Counted from the stretch's first letter, positions 25,379-34,004 are shown. The stretch is DNA of 40,344 bases from Frankia sp. AiPa1 (GCF_023243075.1 NZ_JALKFZ020000197.1:1-40344), one strand, 5' to 3'. Program-made: numbers and translations. The notes: generated by a model not told the origin, from the letters alone.

Positions 25379-25918
25379 TCAGCGGGGTGCGGCGCGGGAG
25401 GTGACGCCGAGTCGGTCGAGGCAGCGCGCGACGACGGTCGCCGGGTCGGTGTCCGTGGCCAGGACGATCTTCGGTTCCGGGATGGAGACCGCGTTCGCGT
25501 GAATCCGCTGGTAGAGGGCGACGGTGCGATCGGCTGCGGGATGGTTGCCCTCGGCCTGGTCGTGGGTGAGACGTGCGCGCGCGACAGCGGGAGGGCAGAC
25601 GCACTCGATGACGTATAGGGGGCGTCCGAGGCGTTCGGCGAGGTGGGTGACCCGGCTGATCTGGCCGGCGCGGTGGCAGGTGGGGCCGTCGAGCACGACG
25701 GCGGGTGCGATCCTCTCGCCGATCAGGTGGGCGGCGGCTTGGTGGGCGACGTCGATACACAGGTCGTCCTGGGCAGGGCTGTAGGTGAGATAGGGGGCGG
25801 TGAACAGGGCGTGGCGGATGTGGTCCTTGCCGAGGACGGCGGCGGGCAGGTGCCGGCCGAGTTCGGCGGCGAGGGTGCTCTTCCCGGTTCCGGGGAGACC
25901 CGCCAGCTGCACGATCAT
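25379..25918 (-). CDS. P-loop kinase, last gene of the deazapurine operon (179 aa)
   Basis: ATG at 25918 with AGGAAGGA seven bases upstream, 25 bases after the nucleotidyltransferase. P-loop GLPGTGKST at residues 7-15, LGKDHIRHAL (substrate-binding side), VVLDGPTCHRAGQ and a lid-like RLTHDQAEG. It is of the AAA_33/adenylylsulfate- or gluconate-kinase-like group, usually phosphorylating sugars, nucleosides or antibiotics. Being in the same operon with two other phosphoryl-transfer proteins suggests successive phosphorylation steps. Substrate unknown. Confidence 0.7.
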   Translation of the reverse strand: MIVQLAGLPGTGKSTLAAELGRHLPAAVLGKDHIRHALFTAPYLTYSPAQDDLCIDVAHQAAAHLIGERIAPAVVLDGPTCHRAGQISRVTHLAERLGRPLYVIECVCPPAVARARLTHDQAEGNHPAADRTVALYQRIHANAVSIPEPKIVLATDTDPATVVARCLDRLGVTSRAAPR

Positions 25919-25943
25919 CACGATCCTTCCTGTCGGTGTGACC

Positions 25944-26891
25944 TCAGCCGCCCGCGATGGGTGCCCACCGGCCGGCGGCGCGGCACAGGTCCCACAGGTC
26001 GTCGAGGACGCGGACATCTCCGTCGGCAGACAGCCGGGTCGCGCGCGCGGTCCGCGGGTTCGCTGAGGTGAGGCGCAGCGCGTCGGCGCGTGCGCGCAGG
26101 GAGATGGGCCTGCCCGCGTGGGCCTTGCGTCGCGCCGTGAGCAGGACGACGGTGAGGTGATCGAGGGGGTCGAGGACGGGCAGGTCTACCTGCGGGTGGT
26201 CAGGCAGCGGCTGGGCCCGTCGGCGGTCGAGCATGCTCGCCACCAGGTCGGGGGGCACGGCCGCGGGCTGGGGCAGGTCGGTGATGATGTCGACGGCCGT
26301 GCAGGGGGTGACGAGGTCGTCGTGGAGGCGGGTGTAGGTCGCGCAGGTCGGCTCGTCGAGGGCGACGCGGTGGGTGGTCGGGTCGTAGTGTCCGGGTTGG
26401 TAGCCGAGCAGGCGCAGGGCGCGACGGAAGGCGTCGGCGTGGTCCGGGGCGACGAGGACGTCGAGGTCGCTGAACTCGCGGGCGCCGCGGCCTCCGTACA
26501 GCTGGAACTCGAGGGCTATGCCTTTGACGGCCGCGAAGGCGAGCTGCTGGCGGGTCGCCGCGTCGGTGAGGGCGGCGGCCTGCGCGCGGTGGATGGTGGT
26601 CTTGTGCCGGCTGGTGCGCAGGACGGAGGCCAGGAAGCGGCGGAACGCCCGTGGGATGTCGTCGGCCAGGCCGGTGGTGGTGAGGGTGTCGGCGAGCAGG
26701 CACAGCACCTTGTGCTCGATGGCGGTGGCGAGCAGCGTGCCCCAGTGCAGTGTCGGCTCGGTGAGCAGCGGTCGGATCGTGGCGTGGTGCTGCTCGACGG
26801 GTGCGGGCAGGCAGGCCGCCTCCAGGAGGAGGCGTTCCACCTGCGACGTTTCCGGTGGACGTGCGGGGAGGTGCGGGGTCGCTGGTCTCAT
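25944..26891 (-). CDS. nucleotidyltransferase (NTP_transf_5-like, 315 aa)
   Basis: ATG at 26891 overlaps the stop of the HprK-like gene (ATGA). LYGGRGAREFSDLDVLV (about 131-147) has the GG...DLD signature of the nucleotidyltransferase superfamily; the preceding FAAVKGIALEF is a typical part of the NTP_transf_5 group. Such proteins often sit beside HprK-like kinases, as here, in peptide- or sugar-modification clusters. The reaction (nucleotidyl transfer to a hydroxyl or phosphate) is a family expectation. The C-terminus is helical. Confidence 0.75.
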   Translation of the reverse strand: MRPATPHLPARPPETSQVERLLLEAACLPAPVEQHHATIRPLLTEPTLHWGTLLATAIEHKVLCLLADTLTTTGLADDIPRAFRRFLASVLRTSRHKTTIHRAQAAALTDAATRQQLAFAAVKGIALEFQLYGGRGAREFSDLDVLVAPDHADAFRRALRLLGYQPGHYDPTTHRVALDEPTCATYTRLHDDLVTPCTAVDIITDLPQPAAVPPDLVASMLDRRRAQPLPDHPQVDLPVLDPLDHLTVVLLTARRKAHAGRPISLRARADALRLTSANPRTARATRLSADGDVRVLDDLWDLCRAAGRWAPIAGG

Positions 26892-28006
26892 CGGGTGGCT
26901 GCTTTGGCGTCGTGGAGGATGGCGGTGACGGCGTCGGCGACCGTGACGGGGTCCGGGCGGGCCACCAGTGCGTAGCAGGGCACGGTCCGGGCGAGGGCGG
27001 TGACGATTGTGCGCCGGTTGCTCTCCGTCGTGTGGGCTGGAGGCGTCGGGGCGAGCCAGTGGTTGACGTGGGAGCTGGCGCCTGCGGTGGGGCGGTGCAT
27101 GAACAGCTGGTTGCTGGTCAGCGTGGCGTGGACGGTCCTCGCAGGGATGCGCTCGTGACAGGCGGTTCCCGCGGTCGGGGACAGCTGCGGCCAGATCATC
27201 ACGTGGGGGCGGCAGCAGGCGGTGAGCGTGGCCGCGTGCAACAGGCGTGGGATGTCGGGCGGCTCGATACTGAGTTTCGCGTGCAGGCCAACCGGGTCCA
27301 TAGGCCGGCTGGTAGGGACGAGGTTGGTGAGGTCGGGGTAGGCGAGTAAGGTGCCGACGCCGACGCGGATGTGGGCGGGCCAGGCGTAGCCGAGCAGTCC
27401 GTCGTCTCTGTCGTGGGTGAGCAGGAGCCGGTCGCTGGTGACGAACTCTCCGCCGAGCCGGCGCAAGAAGGCGACGAGGGTGGTGGTCTTGCCGGCGCCG
27501 GGATGGCCGGCGATCAGGATGCCGCGGCCCCGGTGGACGAGTGCGGCGGTGTGGGTGTAGACGGCGCCGGCGGCGAGGAGCTGGGCGGTCATGAGTTGGC
27601 GGACGAGACGGGCGGCGTAGTAGGTCGCCGCGTCGTCGGAGGCGCAGTGGACGGTGGTCGCGCGTCGGGTGGGGTCGTGGACGACGAGGGTGCGGTGCCA
27701 GTCGATCCAGAACACCTCGCGTCCGCCCTCGGTGATGTGGCGGGCGGTGAGCCCGCTCGGGCCGATCTCGCGAAGGTCGCCGACGTCGGGTAGGGCGTCG
27801 AGGAGACTGTGGCGGGGCTCGGTGACGGTAATGTCGACGTGCCACGCGGCGTGCGGGTCGGCGGTGGTGGTCCGGTAGGCGTAGAGGGTGTCCTGGGCGG
27901 CGCGAAGCGCGGCGGTCGCGGTAGTGGCCAGGACCACTGAAGCGTCCGCGAGGCGGAAGCAGACGACATGGCGGGTCTGTGCTGCGGGGCCGGGTGCGAA
28001 GGTCAC
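26888..28006 (-). CDS. HPr-kinase-like protein (372 aa)
   Basis: GTG start in a GTGA overlap with the cupin gene. P-loop GHPGAGKTT at residues 167-175, followed by FVTSDRLLLTH as expected of HprK/PEPCK-type kinases. No HPr or PqqD-like partner is in the window. HprK-like kinases of the lasso-peptide and 'HPr-rel-A' type phosphorylate Ser or small-molecule hydroxyls. Here the partner is probably the product or an intermediate of the operon. The N-terminal ~140 residues are a beta-rich domain (CFRLADASVVLAT, WIDWHRTLVVHD). Confidence 0.75.
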   Translation of the reverse strand: MTFAPGPAAQTRHVVCFRLADASVVLATTATAALRAAQDTLYAYRTTTADPHAAWHVDITVTEPRHSLLDALPDVGDLREIGPSGLTARHITEGGREVFWIDWHRTLVVHDPTRRATTVHCASDDAATYYAARLVRQLMTAQLLAAGAVYTHTAALVHRGRGILIAGHPGAGKTTTLVAFLRRLGGEFVTSDRLLLTHDRDDGLLGYAWPAHIRVGVGTLLAYPDLTNLVPTSRPMDPVGLHAKLSIEPPDIPRLLHAATLTACCRPHVMIWPQLSPTAGTACHERIPARTVHATLTSNQLFMHRPTAGASSHVNHWLAPTPPAHTTESNRRTIVTALARTVPCYALVARPDPVTVADAVTAILHDAKAATR

Positions 28007-28833
28007 AGCGGGCCCTTGAGGATCTTCGTGGTGCGGGCGGTGCGTATCAGCGCGGCCCAGTCGTCCTGGGAGGCGTGCCGATGCAGGTCGGCAAGGCCGA
28101 TGCGCCGCGGCCAGGACCCCGGCCAGGGTGGAAGTTCCGGCAGGGGCGGCAGATCGTCGTCGCGCTGCGAGTCCATGGCGGTGACAGGCAGGACCGTTTC
28201 GCCGTCGCGCACGATGACGAGACCGGGCGCGGCGGCCCGCCGGTATTTCGCGTCGTCCTGGCGGGAGTGCGCGTCGTCGGGGTCCAGGTGGATGTCGGTG
28301 TAGATGTTGAACACGGCGGCCGGGCCGTCAAGGACGTAGGTCAGGTGCCAGGCCCCGAACGGCACGACCGTGACGTCCCCGGCTCGGGTGGTCACCTGGT
28401 GGACGTAGCGGGAGCCGTCAGGCCGGTGCCCGGCCACCAGCATCAGGGTGGTGCCGCTCAGGATTTGGAAGATCTCCAGCTGGGTGGGCGGGTTCCAGTG
28501 TCCGATGGACCGATGGGGTTGCCCGTCGGGCAGCGTGCCGGGTTGGTAGACGACGAGGTCGGCCCGCCAACCGTGCCTGGCGGGTGCGACGTCCCGGTAC
28601 GCCTCGTACAGCAGCGGGTCCTCGCCGGCCTCCAGCGCCGTCTCGACCTGACGGCGGTCGGCGAACACGGTGTGGGGGCGGCTGGCGCCCGCGTCGCCGT
28701 GCAAGAGGTGAGACAGGAATCGGCGGCTGGGCGGATCGGGGGCGGCACCGAGGAGAGACGCGAGAGTGGCGGAGAGATCGTTCTCGGTCGTGGCGGTGGT
28801 GGTTGCGGGGCGCGGGGCGGCAGGCAAGTCCAT
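28003..28833 (-). CDS. cupin, glucose-6-phosphate-isomerase-like (276 aa)
   Basis: ATG at 28833 with AGGAG nine bases upstream, 40 bases after the HAD gene. The cupin core is YQPGTLPDG, GHWNPPTQLEIFQILSG and VPFGAWHLTYVL, similar to archaeal-type cupin phosphoglucose isomerases. In the metal site the first motif has Asn where the family has the second His (GHWN rather than GHxH); the Glu and the later His are kept, so metal binding may be altered. It likely isomerises or binds a sugar phosphate. The C-terminal ~70 residues extend beyond the cupin. Confidence 0.65.
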   Translation of the reverse strand: MDLPAAPRPATTTATTENDLSATLASLLGAAPDPPSRRFLSHLLHGDAGASRPHTVFADRRQVETALEAGEDPLLYEAYRDVAPARHGWRADLVVYQPGTLPDGQPHRSIGHWNPPTQLEIFQILSGTTLMLVAGHRPDGSRYVHQVTTRAGDVTVVPFGAWHLTYVLDGPAAVFNIYTDIHLDPDDAHSRQDDAKYRRAAAPGLVIVRDGETVLPVTAMDSQRDDDLPPLPELPPWPGSWPRRIGLADLHRHASQDDWAALIRTARTTKILKGPL

Positions 28834-28873
28834 GCGTTGTCTCCTGTCCGAACGTCAGTCAGAGCCGGTGGGC

Positions 28874-29647
28874 TCACCGGCCGGCATCGGCGGTCGACGC
28901 CTCGGGTGCCGCGGTGGGCGTGGTCTGGTGGGCGAGCCGTTGGACCAGTGCGGGGACGTCGACGAGCTGTGCGGCGTCAGGCACCTCGGGGCGCGACGGC
29001 GTGCGCCCGGGGTTGAACCAGACCGCGCGGCAGCCCGCGGCAAGGGCGCCGCGCACATCGGTGCGCCAGTCGTCGCCGATGTGCACGACCTGGTCGACGG
29101 TGGTGCCGGTCTGTTCGGCGATGGCGTGGAACATCGCGGGCTGGGGTTTGGCCACACCGAGCTCGCTGGAGAAGAACAGCCGGTCGAAGCGGTCGGTGAG
29201 CCGGTGGCGGTCGAGGATCTGCCGGGTGACGGCACCTGGGGTCGCCAGGGTGTTGGAGGCGAGGACAAGGCGGTAGCCGGCGGCGGACAGCGCGGCGAGG
29301 CAGGCGTGCGCGCCGGGGATCAGCTGGGGGCAGGCACGCAGCACGGCGTGGGTGTGCGCGACCGTGAGCACCCGGGCGAGGTCGTCGTCGGCGTCGATGC
29401 CGAGCCGGTCGACGATCGTGCGGACCTGCTCTTCGACCGGGATCTGCCGCCCGTGCTGGCGCTGCTCGTCGAGGAGTTCGGCGCGGACCGCTCGGACCGT
29501 GGTGTCCAGATGCTCGGCGGGGAGGGTGTGGCCGAACGCGGTCAGAGCGAGGTGGAACTCGCGGACCCGCCAGGCGGCTTCGGCGTCCCGGTCGCCGTAG
29601 CTGATCAGCGTTCCCCACAGGTCCACGCTGACGACCGTGACGCTCAC
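28874..29647 (-). CDS. HAD-family hydrolase (257 aa)
   Basis: GTG start overlaps the epimerase stop (GTGA). HAD motifs: I, VDLWGT (Asp 9; the second position of DxD is Trp), II, LASNTLAT, III, Lys in GVAKPQPAMF, IV, HIGDDWRTD. The DxW in motif I is unlike the DxD of typical HAD phosphatases, where the second Asp is the acid/base, so it may be a dehalogenase-like or altered phosphatase. In context it could remove phosphate from the sugar or nucleotide intermediate. Confidence 0.75.
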   Translation of the reverse strand: MSVTVVSVDLWGTLISYGDRDAEAAWRVREFHLALTAFGHTLPAEHLDTTVRAVRAELLDEQRQHGRQIPVEEQVRTIVDRLGIDADDDLARVLTVAHTHAVLRACPQLIPGAHACLAALSAAGYRLVLASNTLATPGAVTRQILDRHRLTDRFDRLFFSSELGVAKPQPAMFHAIAEQTGTTVDQVVHIGDDWRTDVRGALAAGCRAVWFNPGRTPSRPEVPDAAQLVDVPALVQRLAHQTTPTAAPEASTADAGR

Positions 29648-30384
29648 CGCGGGCGCTTGGTCATGGCCCGCGGCGGGACGTGCTGGTGCAGCCACCGGAT
29701 CGTGGCGGGCAGGTCGGCGCTGCCGAACAGCAGCGAGCCGGCGACCACGCCGTCGGCACCGGCGTCAGCGAGAGGGCCGACGGTCGGCTGGCGGATGCCG
29801 CCGTCAGCGAGGATCTTCACGGCACGGTCGCGGCCGGTCTCGCGCAGCAGACCGCGCAGGGTTCGCAGGCGGTCGAGCGCGGCCGGGGCGAGTCCGGTGC
29901 CTCGGGTGCCGATCGGAGTGCCGACGAGGACCACGACATCAACCGCGTCGAGGAAGGGGCGGGCGGCCGAGATCGGGGTGTCGAGGGTGAGGGCCAGGCC
30001 GGCGGCTTTCCCGTGCTGGCGAATCGTGTCGAACGCCGGGACGACGTCGTCGCCGGTTTCCACGTGGACGGTGATGAGGTCGGCGCCGGCCTGCGCGAAC
30101 AGGGCGGCGAGCAGGGCGGGCCGGTGGACCATGAGGTGGGCGTGGAAGGGGACGGTCGTCAGCGGGCGCAGCGCGGCGAGCAGGTCCGGGAAGAACAGCA
30201 GGTCGGGCACGAAATGGCTGTCGCCGACGTCGAAGTGGAACAGGTCGGCGACGGGTGCGGTCCGCTCGATCTCGGCGCCCAGGCACGCCAGGTCCGCCGA
30301 CCAGAGCGAGACATCGACCAGTAACCGCCCGTCAGGCAGCCTTGCGACCGGCCGAGTGGACGACGCCGCGTCGGCGCTGCTCAT
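29644..30384 (-). CDS. divergent ribulose-phosphate 3-epimerase-like TIM barrel (246 aa)
   Basis: ATG overlaps the previous stop (ATGA). Rpe-like order: DVSLWSADLACLG, LFHFDVGDSHFVPDL (Asp 52), HLMVHRP, ITVHVE, then ILADGGIRQPTV (second catalytic Asp) and VAGSLLFG (phosphate loop). The usual HIDVMDG is HFDVGDS, and the PGFGGQ phosphate-binding motif is GTPIGTRG, so the substrate is probably not plain ribulose-5-phosphate. It may epimerise a pentose or another sugar phosphate for the deazapurine product. Confidence 0.75.
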   Translation of the reverse strand: MSSADAASSTRPVARLPDGRLLVDVSLWSADLACLGAEIERTAPVADLFHFDVGDSHFVPDLLFFPDLLAALRPLTTVPFHAHLMVHRPALLAALFAQAGADLITVHVETGDDVVPAFDTIRQHGKAAGLALTLDTPISAARPFLDAVDVVVLVGTPIGTRGTGLAPAALDRLRTLRGLLRETGRDRAVKILADGGIRQPTVGPLADAGADGVVAGSLLFGSADLPATIRWLHQHVPPRAMTKRPR

Positions 30385-31274
30385 CGGGCGAACTGGTCTT
30401 TGCAGTGGGCGACCGAGCTGGCGATCGTCCGGCGAACCTGGTCGTCGTCGTCCTCGAACCGCGGGTAGACCTCCAGCACCACCGGCACATCGCCCAGACC
30501 GAAGTCGCGCAGGTCCGCGCCGATGTCGGCGACGTTCACGCCGCCGAGGGGATGCGGCCAGCCCCAGTGGGGGTCTCCCAGGCCGTCGGTGTTGTCGAGA
30601 TGCACGAGGCGGATCGCCGAGCTCAGTGGTCTGATCCAGTCTTCCGGCGTGCAGTCCGGGCCGTACAGCGGCTGGTAGTAGGTGTGGCCGATGTCGAGAG
30701 TCAGGCCGACCGGTACCGCGGTGCGCCCGGCCAGATCGTGCATGAGCTGCTCGGCTTGCTCGACGGTGGAGGGGATCTCCCGGGCGATGGGGGTGGGTTC
30801 GACGAGGAACTCGGCGAGACCAGCAGCCGCGGCGTGGTCGGCGACGAACACCAGGGAGTCGAGCAGGTCGGCATAGCGCCCTGCCCGCCGGTCGGGGTGG
30901 GCGGCGTCGTGCACGCTGAGGGTGCCCAGCGGGCCGCCGACAGCACGGGCGCCGAGCAGCGCGGTCACGTCGCAGGCCCGACGCCACCAGGTCAGCGCGA
31001 CCGCCCGCGCCTCCGGGTCGGGATCGAGCAGTCCGGCGGGCACGTAGTGCGCCAGGCCGACGTAGGCGCTGTGGATGGTGAGGTCCCACGCGGCGGCGGC
31101 GTCGGCGATGCGGCGGGCGACCTGGTCGCGTTCCCGCTCCGGCCACCACGGGTCGAGCAGGTCGAAGGTGACCTGCACGGTGTCCAAGCCCAGGTCGGCG
31201 CGGACGAACTCGGCCCACCGCTGCGGTTCCAGGTCGCGTTTGACGGCGAAGCACAGGTTGATACCGAGGTTCAT
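30381..31274 (-). CDS. sugar-phosphate isomerase/epimerase, AP-endonuclease-2-like TIM barrel (297 aa)
   Basis: ATG overlaps the deoxyribosyltransferase stop (ATGA), and its own stop overlaps the epimerase start. Xylose-isomerase-like barrel: NLGINLCFAVKRDL, LTIHSAYVGLAHY, FLVEPTPIARE (metal Glu), GLTLDIGHTYY (Asp, His), RLVHLDNTDG (His, Asp), VVLEVYPRF (Glu). These positions fit the metal ligands of the family. It most likely interconverts a keto and an aldo sugar or sugar phosphate. Paired with the Rpe-like gene it suggests a reshaped pentose or tetrose. Confidence 0.75.
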   Translation of the reverse strand: MNLGINLCFAVKRDLEPQRWAEFVRADLGLDTVQVTFDLLDPWWPERERDQVARRIADAAAAWDLTIHSAYVGLAHYVPAGLLDPDPEARAVALTWWRRACDVTALLGARAVGGPLGTLSVHDAAHPDRRAGRYADLLDSLVFVADHAAAAGLAEFLVEPTPIAREIPSTVEQAEQLMHDLAGRTAVPVGLTLDIGHTYYQPLYGPDCTPEDWIRPLSSAIRLVHLDNTDGLGDPHWGWPHPLGGVNVADIGADLRDFGLGDVPVVLEVYPRFEDDDDQVRRTIASSVAHCKDQFAR

Positions 31275-31789
31275 GCGGGCTGTCCTCCTGCGGTCGGTGT
31301 GCGGGGCTGGGAGTCCTCGGCACCCGAGCCGTCCGCGGTGGTGTTCGGCCGCCGGCCATGCAGGTAGGCGGCCAGCGTGGCGGTGAGCTCGTCGAGGGAG
31401 CGGCTGATGCCACCACCCAACGCGTAGTCGATCATCAGGTTGTTCGAGTCGGTGCCGCCGAAGCGGCGGCAGTCGGTCTGCAAACCGAAGCAGGTCTTGC
31501 CGGCCGCATACGCGAGGCCGAGCTCGAAACAGGCCCCCTCGTCGGGCACCCGGCCGTCCAGGACGAGCAGGAACAGCTCGCAGTCGCCGACGGCCGTACA
31601 GTCGGCGGTGAACAGCCGGGCCCGGACGGTGTGCTCGTCGGCGCCGGCGCGGATCAGCGGCGCGGCTTCGCCGGCGTCCCGCTGCGGCAGGTAGGTGTCG
31701 AGTCCCAAATTCCGCAGCACGCGGTCGACGGTCAGGTTGAACTCCTTCTCCGCCTGGCTGAACAGCGGCGCGGCGATGTAGACCCTCAC
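31271..31789 (-). CDS. nucleoside 2-deoxyribosyltransferase-like protein (172 aa)
   Basis: ATG at 31789 overlaps the QueC-like stop (ATGA). N-terminal MRVYIAAPLFSQAEKEFN and central VPDEGACFELGLAYAAGK (catalytic Glu 89 expected) match the nucleoside 2-deoxyribosyltransferase family, which exchanges or hydrolyses the glycosidic bond of (deoxy)nucleosides or nucleotides. Next to QueC it could attach a sugar to preQ0 or break down a nucleotide. The C-terminal ~30 residues are a Pro/Thr-rich tail. Confidence 0.8.
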   Translation of the reverse strand: MRVYIAAPLFSQAEKEFNLTVDRVLRNLGLDTYLPQRDAGEAAPLIRAGADEHTVRARLFTADCTAVGDCELFLLVLDGRVPDEGACFELGLAYAAGKTCFGLQTDCRRFGGTDSNNLMIDYALGGGISRSLDELTATLAAYLHGRRPNTTADGSGAEDSQPRTPTAGGQPA

Positions 31790-32520
31790 CGCCGGCCGTC
31801 CTGCGACGCGGCCTCACCGGCGGGCGGCGGGGGGACGAAGCCGACGGCGTCGAGGGCGGCGAAGAACTCCTCGGCCCGGTGATCCGGGTAGGTGCCGTCC
31901 CGCATCGCGGGGACGTAGTAGTCGCCGACCCGCGCCCAGGTCCACGGGTCGGCCTCGAACGGCGCGTCGACGCCGTTGTTGACCAGAGAGATCCAGCGGC
32001 GCAAGCAGCTGGGGCACCGCCCGCAGTGCACCGCCGCGCTGTCGGTGCGCGAGCAGGAGAACGTCAGCAGAAGGTCCCCGGCCGGCAGGCCCCGGCCGAG
32101 GTACCAGGCGACGATCTCCGTCTTGGTCATCTGCCAGAACGGGCTGTCCAGCCAGACCGGCTGTCCCGACAGATCTGTGATCATCTGGCTGATCTGGCGG
32201 AACGCCTGGGGGCTCTTGTCCGCGGTCGCGTCGCCCTTGACCCCGACGCACCAGATCCGCTCGGCCCGGTTCGCGGCCAGCATCGCGAGGTAGACGTTGC
32301 GCAGCGGGATGATCGCGTCGCAGGCTTCCCACCGCGACAGGTCGAGTTCCCGGCTGACGCTCACCTCAATGCCGCACCGGTCGACCAGCGCCGTGATCGC
32401 GGCCCGTTCCTGGTCGCGGTAGCGGTGGCCGAGGTCGAAGTAGAGCGCCGGAGGTTTGTCGAGATAGTGCCAGGCCGGAAACGAGTCCAGCCCAGCGGAG
32501 AACAGCAGCACGTCAGACAC
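31786..32520 (-). CDS. queC: QueC-like 7-cyano-7-deazaguanine synthase (244 aa)
   Basis: GTG at 32520 after GGAAGGGG; the stop of the upstream kinase lies inside its start (GTGTCTGA). PP-loop FSAGLDSFPAW (residues 7-17) binds ATP. Four Cys (156, 166, 169, 172; C...C..C..C) form the QueC zinc site. It converts 7-carboxy-7-deazaguanine to preQ0 with ammonia and ATP. It is divergent from housekeeping QueC (SAGLDS for SGGMDS), resembling QueC-like proteins of phages and conflict loci. Because queD and queE are in the same operon, a true preQ0 role is preferred. Confidence 0.8.
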   Translation of the reverse strand: MSDVLLFSAGLDSFPAWHYLDKPPALYFDLGHRYRDQERAAITALVDRCGIEVSVSRELDLSRWEACDAIIPLRNVYLAMLAANRAERIWCVGVKGDATADKSPQAFRQISQMITDLSGQPVWLDSPFWQMTKTEIVAWYLGRGLPAGDLLLTFSCSRTDSAAVHCGRCPSCLRRWISLVNNGVDAPFEADPWTWARVGDYYVPAMRDGTYPDHRAEEFFAALDAVGFVPPPPAGEAASQDGRR

Positions 32521-33286
32521 CGGGATCCCCTTCCACGGTGGGAACGCCGAGCAGGGCCAGCAGGTCGTGTTCGATCTCGTCGGCGACGTCATCGGCCTCG
32601 CGCAGGTCGACGACGACGGGGACGACCACGTCGGGGACGGCGGCGACCACGTGCCGGTAGGCGGCGTCGAACTGCGGCAGGAACAGCAGACGCTCCACCG
32701 AGCCCGGCACACCGCCGCCGCGTCCGCGCAGGATCGCCCGTTCCCGCGCCAGTGGCCACGGCATGTCCAGGAAGTACGCCCGGTCCGGGACACAGAACCA
32801 CGGGGCGACACACCCCCGGAGCTGGTCGAGTAACGCGCTGTCGGCGACCTCAGGGCGCGTTTCGCTGAGGATCGCCAGGCAGTAGGCGATCTTGGAGTAG
32901 ACGCCGTGGTCCACCACGACGATGTCGTGTACTTCCAGCGCCGGCCGGTAGAAGTGGTTGTGGTGCCACGCCTCTCGGCACAGTCGCGCGAACACGTCGA
33001 CCGTGGCGTGATGGGGGTGACGGAACCCGCCGGTGCCCGTCCTGGCCCGCAGCGGCTCACGTTCCAGCCAGCGCGACAGCCGGCCCACCACGCCCGGCAG
33101 CGGCCCGTAGTGCACCACCTCGACGTCGAAGCCCTGCCCTGCCAGGCGGCGGCCGAGCTGCCCGGCCATGGTCGTCTTTCCCGCGCCCCACAGTCCTTCG
33201 ACCGTGACGAGCACACCGCTGCGCGGGCGCAGGCGACCAGCTGCGGGACCGGCTGTGACGATGGAGCTGGGCTGGTCAGCGGCCAC
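32513..33286 (-). CDS. thymidylate-kinase-like P-loop kinase in the preQ0 operon (257 aa)
   Basis: GTG at 33286 overlaps the end of queE by 11 bases. P-loop GLWGAGKTT at residues 31-39, then VVVDHGVYSKIAYCLAIL (the DR-like motif with His) and YFLDMPWPLARERA. dTMP-kinase-like layout, similar to the kinase at 23675-24367. Insertion between queE and queC makes a role on a deazapurine nucleotide likely. The ~20 residues before the P-loop are extra and could be trimmed by a later start. Confidence 0.75.
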   Translation of the reverse strand: MAADQPSSIVTAGPAAGRLRPRSGVLVTVEGLWGAGKTTMAGQLGRRLAGQGFDVEVVHYGPLPGVVGRLSRWLEREPLRARTGTGGFRHPHHATVDVFARLCREAWHHNHFYRPALEVHDIVVVDHGVYSKIAYCLAILSETRPEVADSALLDQLRGCVAPWFCVPDRAYFLDMPWPLARERAILRGRGGGVPGSVERLLFLPQFDAAYRHVVAAVPDVVVPVVVDLREADDVADEIEHDLLALLGVPTVEGDPGV

Positions 33287-34004
33287 GGGCGTTCCCCCAC
33301 AGCAGCACATGTAGACGCGGCGAGAGGTTCCAGCCCCGTTCCAGGGCGATCTCGACAAGGTGCCGCATACCGGCCAGCACGCTCGGCTCGTCGGTGCCTT
33401 CCGGCATCACCCACACCGGGGACAGGCCGAAACGACCCTCCAGCTCCGCGATCTCGTCGATCTCCCCGTCGGTCGAGACCACGAACTTGAACACGGCCTT
33501 GCCGCAGCCAGCGAACGCCGTCAACGCCGCCGGGACAATCCGCCGGCCCACGGCCACCCGCGAGCCCGACAGCTTCGGCGAGACAGTGAACCGCTCGACG
33601 ACCTCGACCAGCTCCGTGATGGGCGCGACGGTGCCGTTGGTCTCGATCTCCACCTGCCGTCCCGCCCGCGCGAGCGCGGCGACCAGCGGAAACAGGGCGG
33701 CCTGTTGCAGCAGCGGCTCCCCGCCGGTCACGACCACACGGGTCACCGGCGAGTCCAGCGCCCAACCGAGCAACGTGCGCTGACTCAGCCGCTCGCTGCG
33801 CGCGTCCACGTCGAACCGGCTCCGGTCCCACGTATGCGGCTCGTCGCACCACGCGCACGACAGGTTGCAGGCCGACAGCCGTAGGAACAGCGCCCGCTGG
33901 CCGGCCGTCGACCCCTCACCCTGAAACGTCGGACCGAACCGTTCCACGACCACAAGCCCACGCGACGTCGCGGCACGCGGCGGCGCGACCAGGGAAGCCG
34001 GCAT
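33276..34004 (-). CDS. queE: QueE 7-carboxy-7-deazaguanine synthase (242 aa)
   Basis: ATG at 34004 overlaps the QueD stop by one base (TGATG). Radical-SAM motif ACNLSCAWCD (Cys 46, 50, 53; CX3CX2C as in QueE). Then VVVTGGEPLLQQ (SAM GGE motif), VEIETNGT and FTVSPKLSG, all diagnostic. It turns 6-carboxytetrahydropterin into 7-carboxy-7-deazaguanine using SAM and a 4Fe-4S cluster. Length and motifs are complete, so it looks functional. Confidence 0.92.
   Translation of the reverse strand: MPASLVAPPRAATSRGLVVVERFGPTFQGEGSTAGQRALFLRLSACNLSCAWCDEPHTWDRSRFDVDARSERLSQRTLLGWALDSPVTRVVVTGGEPLLQQAALFPLVAALARAGRQVEIETNGTVAPITELVEVVERFTVSPKLSGSRVAVGRRIVPAALTAFAGCGKAVFKFVVSTDGEIDEIAELEGRFGLSPVWVMPEGTDEPSVLAGMRHLVEIALERGWNLSPRLHVLLWGNARGR

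Noticed and set aside
25944..27845. Very long open frame covering the HprK-like gene in another phase
   Set aside because: Shadow of high-GC coding; its upstream part is Arg/Pro/His-rich and only the region from 26891 reads as a real nucleotidyltransferase.
28766..30634. Long plus-strand frame of 622 codons opposite the HAD and epimerase genes
   Set aside because: Antisense shadow: low-complexity Gly/Arg/Val composition, no motif, no ribosome site, whereas the minus strand has clear enzymes.
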